Positions 62,599 to 64,000 of a stretch of 64,000 nucleotides of DNA are shown one piece after another. The stretch spans positions 2,914,001-2,978,000 of the forward strand of contig NZ_CP011504.1 of the NCBI RefSeq assembly GCF_001028665.1, given 5' to 3'. The stretch comes from Burkholderia pyrrocinia. GTDB taxonomy: Bacteria > Pseudomonadota > Gammaproteobacteria > Burkholderiales > Burkholderiaceae. The number at the start of each line of letters is the position of its first letter. The stretch's first letter is position 1. Below the pieces are notes generated by a model. The model was not told where the DNA came from. It worked only from the letters and a program-made list of their open reading frames with translations, and did no database searches. A program made the position numbers and the translations under genes.

Positions 62599-63381
62599 AT
62601 GTCCGATCCACTCCTGCCCGCCCGATTCATCACGTCCGACGACGGCCCGTTCGTCGTCGCCGCCGTCCTGTCGCAACGCGACCCGCGCGTGACCGCGCCG
62701 CACGCGCATGCGCGCGGCCAGCTTGTCGGCGCGCTGAGCGGGTTGCTGACGATCGGTCTCGACGACCAGGACTGGGTCGTGCCGGCGATCCACGCGATCT
62801 GGATTCCGCCGCATTGCCGGCATTCGCTGCGTTCGTTCGGGCCGATTTCCGGCTGGTCGGCGTTCGTCGCCGAAGCGCGTTGCGCGGCGCTGCCGGACAC
62901 GCCGCGCGCGATCCGTGCGTCGCCGCTGCTGCGCGAAGCCGTGCAGCGCGCCGCAAGCTGGGACGATGCGGAACTGAACGACGCGCAGACGCGGATCGCC
63001 GACGTGATCCTCGACGAAATCGCCGCGTCGAAAGTCGAATCGCTGAGTCTCGCGCGGCCGCGCGACGCGCGGCTCGTGCGTATCACCGACGCGCTGGCCA
63101 CGAACCTCGCGGACAACCGGCGGCTGGAGGAATGGGCCGAATGGGCCGGCATCAGTGCACGGACGATGAGCCGCCGCTTCGTCGCCGAGACGGGGCTGAC
63201 GTTCGCGCAATGGCGTCAGCAGGCAAGGCTGCTGCGTGCGCTGGAGAAAATCGCGGATGGCGTGTCGGTGACGACGATCGCGCTCGATCTCGGGTACGAC
63301 AACGTGAGCGCGTTCATCGACATGTTCCGGCGCGCGCTGGGGACGACGCCGGGGCGGTATTTGACGTCCTCATCCGCCTAA
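62599..63381 (+). CDS. AraC family regulator with IS-modified C-terminus
   Basis: A 260-residue regulator with N-terminal cupin sensor (APHAHARGQLVGALSG, IWIPPHCRHSL) and C-terminal AraC domain (LEEWAEWAGISARTMSRRF, VTTIALDLGYDNVSAFIDMF, then TTPGRY). Start at ATG 62599. After TTPGRY only LTSSSA remains before a stop that overlaps the TnpB stop codon by three bases on the opposite strand, so the last few residues are probably supplied by the inserted element. Divergent from the dehydrogenase operon, which it likely controls. Confidence 0.9.
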   Translation: MSDPLLPARFITSDDGPFVVAAVLSQRDPRVTAPHAHARGQLVGALSGLLTIGLDDQDWVVPAIHAIWIPPHCRHSLRSFGPISGWSAFVAEARCAALPDTPRAIRASPLLREAVQRAASWDDAELNDAQTRIADVILDEIAASKVESLSLARPRDARLVRITDALATNLADNRRLEEWAEWAGISARTMSRRFVAETGLTFAQWRQQARLLRALEKIADGVSVTTIALDLGYDNVSAFIDMFRRALGTTPGRYLTSSSA

Positions 63382-64000
63382 AGGCAGGTGATTCCCACGA
63401 CTGGCGATGCACGTCCGCATCGGAGAATGTTCAACGCAGCGTTGGTATCACGATCATGCAAGACACCACATTCACTGCAAGCCCACTCTCTTATTCGCAG
63501 CCCCGCGATACCTTTCGGCCGCGTCGTGCTGTCTTTCGACCCGCACGCCGAACAGGACTGGGTAGAACCGCTTTCGTCCACTTCCTCGAACGTGGCTCCG
63601 TGCGCTATCGCTTTGTAACGGAGCTTGTGGCGGAAGGACGACCAGGATACGTCGTTGACGCTTTTCGCCATCCTGGTTTTGGTGAGACCGACGGCCGAAA
63701 CGTTGCCGACCGCGAGGTAATCGAAGCGCCGCACCAGGGCGAGCGCGAGCTTGTGCTGGAAATCGGCGCGGGCATTCGCCACCTTCGCATGCAGTTTCGC
63801 GATATGGCGCTTGTGCTTTCGCGCCCGTTGGGCTTTCGCCAGCTTTTCGGCCGCGCGCAGGCTGAACCGGTCGTTGGGCACCTTCTCGCCGGTCGAAAGT
63901 GTGGCGAAGTCTTTCAGACCGAGATCGATACCGACGCCGGAACGGATCGGTCGGGCTGGAACATCAGGCATCTCAATCACGATGTTGAGAAACCAGTTGC
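63378..64000 (-). CDS. tnpB: TnpB family (IS605/IS1341 OrfB) RNA-guided nuclease-like protein, 5' end outside window
   Basis: At least 207 residues; the frame is still open at the window edge (NWFLNIVIEMPDVP), so the N-terminal wedge/REC part is missing. RuvC-I VGIDLGLKDFATLS has its Asp, the zinc finger has two CxxC pairs (CSACGS and CSECG) and RuvC-III HDRDTNAALNIL its Asp. The RuvC-II region FDYLAVGNVSAVGLTKTRMA has Gly-Asn where the catalytic Glu-Asp normally sits; a Glu-rich FEEVDES stretch follows later. Encoded downstream of and converging with the AraC gene; guide RNA scaffold would overlap its 3' end. Confidence 0.9.
   Translation of the reverse strand, partial: NWFLNIVIEMPDVPARPIRSGVGIDLGLKDFATLSTGEKVPNDRFSLRAAEKLAKAQRARKHKRHIAKLHAKVANARADFQHKLALALVRRFDYLAVGNVSAVGLTKTRMAKSVNDVSWSSFRHKLRYKAIAHGATFEEVDESGSTQSCSACGSKDSTTRPKGIAGLRIREWACSECGVLHDRDTNAALNILRCGRASPVVGITCL

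Noticed and set aside
1..64000. CRISPR arrays, tRNA or rRNA genes, prophage, integrons
   Set aside because: No regularly spaced repeats, no cloverleaf-like conserved tRNA sequences, and no structural phage or integrase genes were recognised on reading through both strands.

Overview
The window is dense, very GC-rich DNA (roughly two thirds G+C) packed with regulators, efflux systems, porins and ABC importers. Protein content (paired RND, MFP and outer-membrane-factor operons, Burkholderia-style porins, MocR, LysR and AraC regulators next to catabolic genes) points to a Burkholderia, most likely of the B. cepacia complex, and probably a secondary replicon because no core housekeeping genes are seen. 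No rRNA, tRNA, CRISPR array, prophage or replication origin was recognised.

Layout. 1-2.4 kb: acyl-CoA synthetase (cut by the window edge) divergent from a Crp/Fnr regulator. 2.6-10.8 kb: a drug-type RND efflux operon (permease, adaptor, outer membrane factor) followed by its own two-component system; the permease carries an in-frame insertion made of a dispersed palindromic repeat. 10.9-17.2 kb: LysE exporter, AraC regulator, SDR, small lipoprotein, AI-2E-type permease, and an Old Yellow Enzyme/DJ-1 pair preceded by two TetR-type operators. 17.5-22.2 kb: fructan module with a LacI regulator, a levansucrase behind two LacI operators, and a secreted GH32 levanase. 22.3-26.7 kb: SDR, LysR, a MocR regulator, and an AhpD-like protein with a secreted cupin. 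27-32.3 kb: TetR-controlled ABC-type tripartite exporter (HlyD, ATPase, permease, outer membrane factor). 32.5-36.8 kb: porin, squalene/phytoene synthase, lipoprotein glycerophosphodiesterase.

36.9-49.1 kb is a sulfur-flavoured region: a four-domain rhodanese, a cysteine dioxygenase and a divergent LysR, then an SfnB/DszC-like flavin enzyme divergent from a long operon of SsuD-like monooxygenase, class II aldolase, a sulfonate-type ABC importer, a membrane-anchored c-type cytochrome and a second sulfonate-type binding protein. This operon is the best candidate here for an undescribed pathway.

49.1-64 kb: MOSC protein, a low-GC patch with a possible small ORF, a TctDE-like two-component system carrying a second copy of the palindromic repeat, a Bcr/CflA efflux pump divergent from a MocR regulator, an Fe(III)-type ABC importer with a porin, a quinone-reductase-like dehydrogenase operon divergent from an AraC regulator, and a TnpB-family (IS605/IS1341) gene whose 3' end abuts and overlaps the end of that AraC gene and lacks the usual RuvC-II glutamate.

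Functions are assigned by reading motifs in translated sequence and from knowledge of the families; no database search was run.
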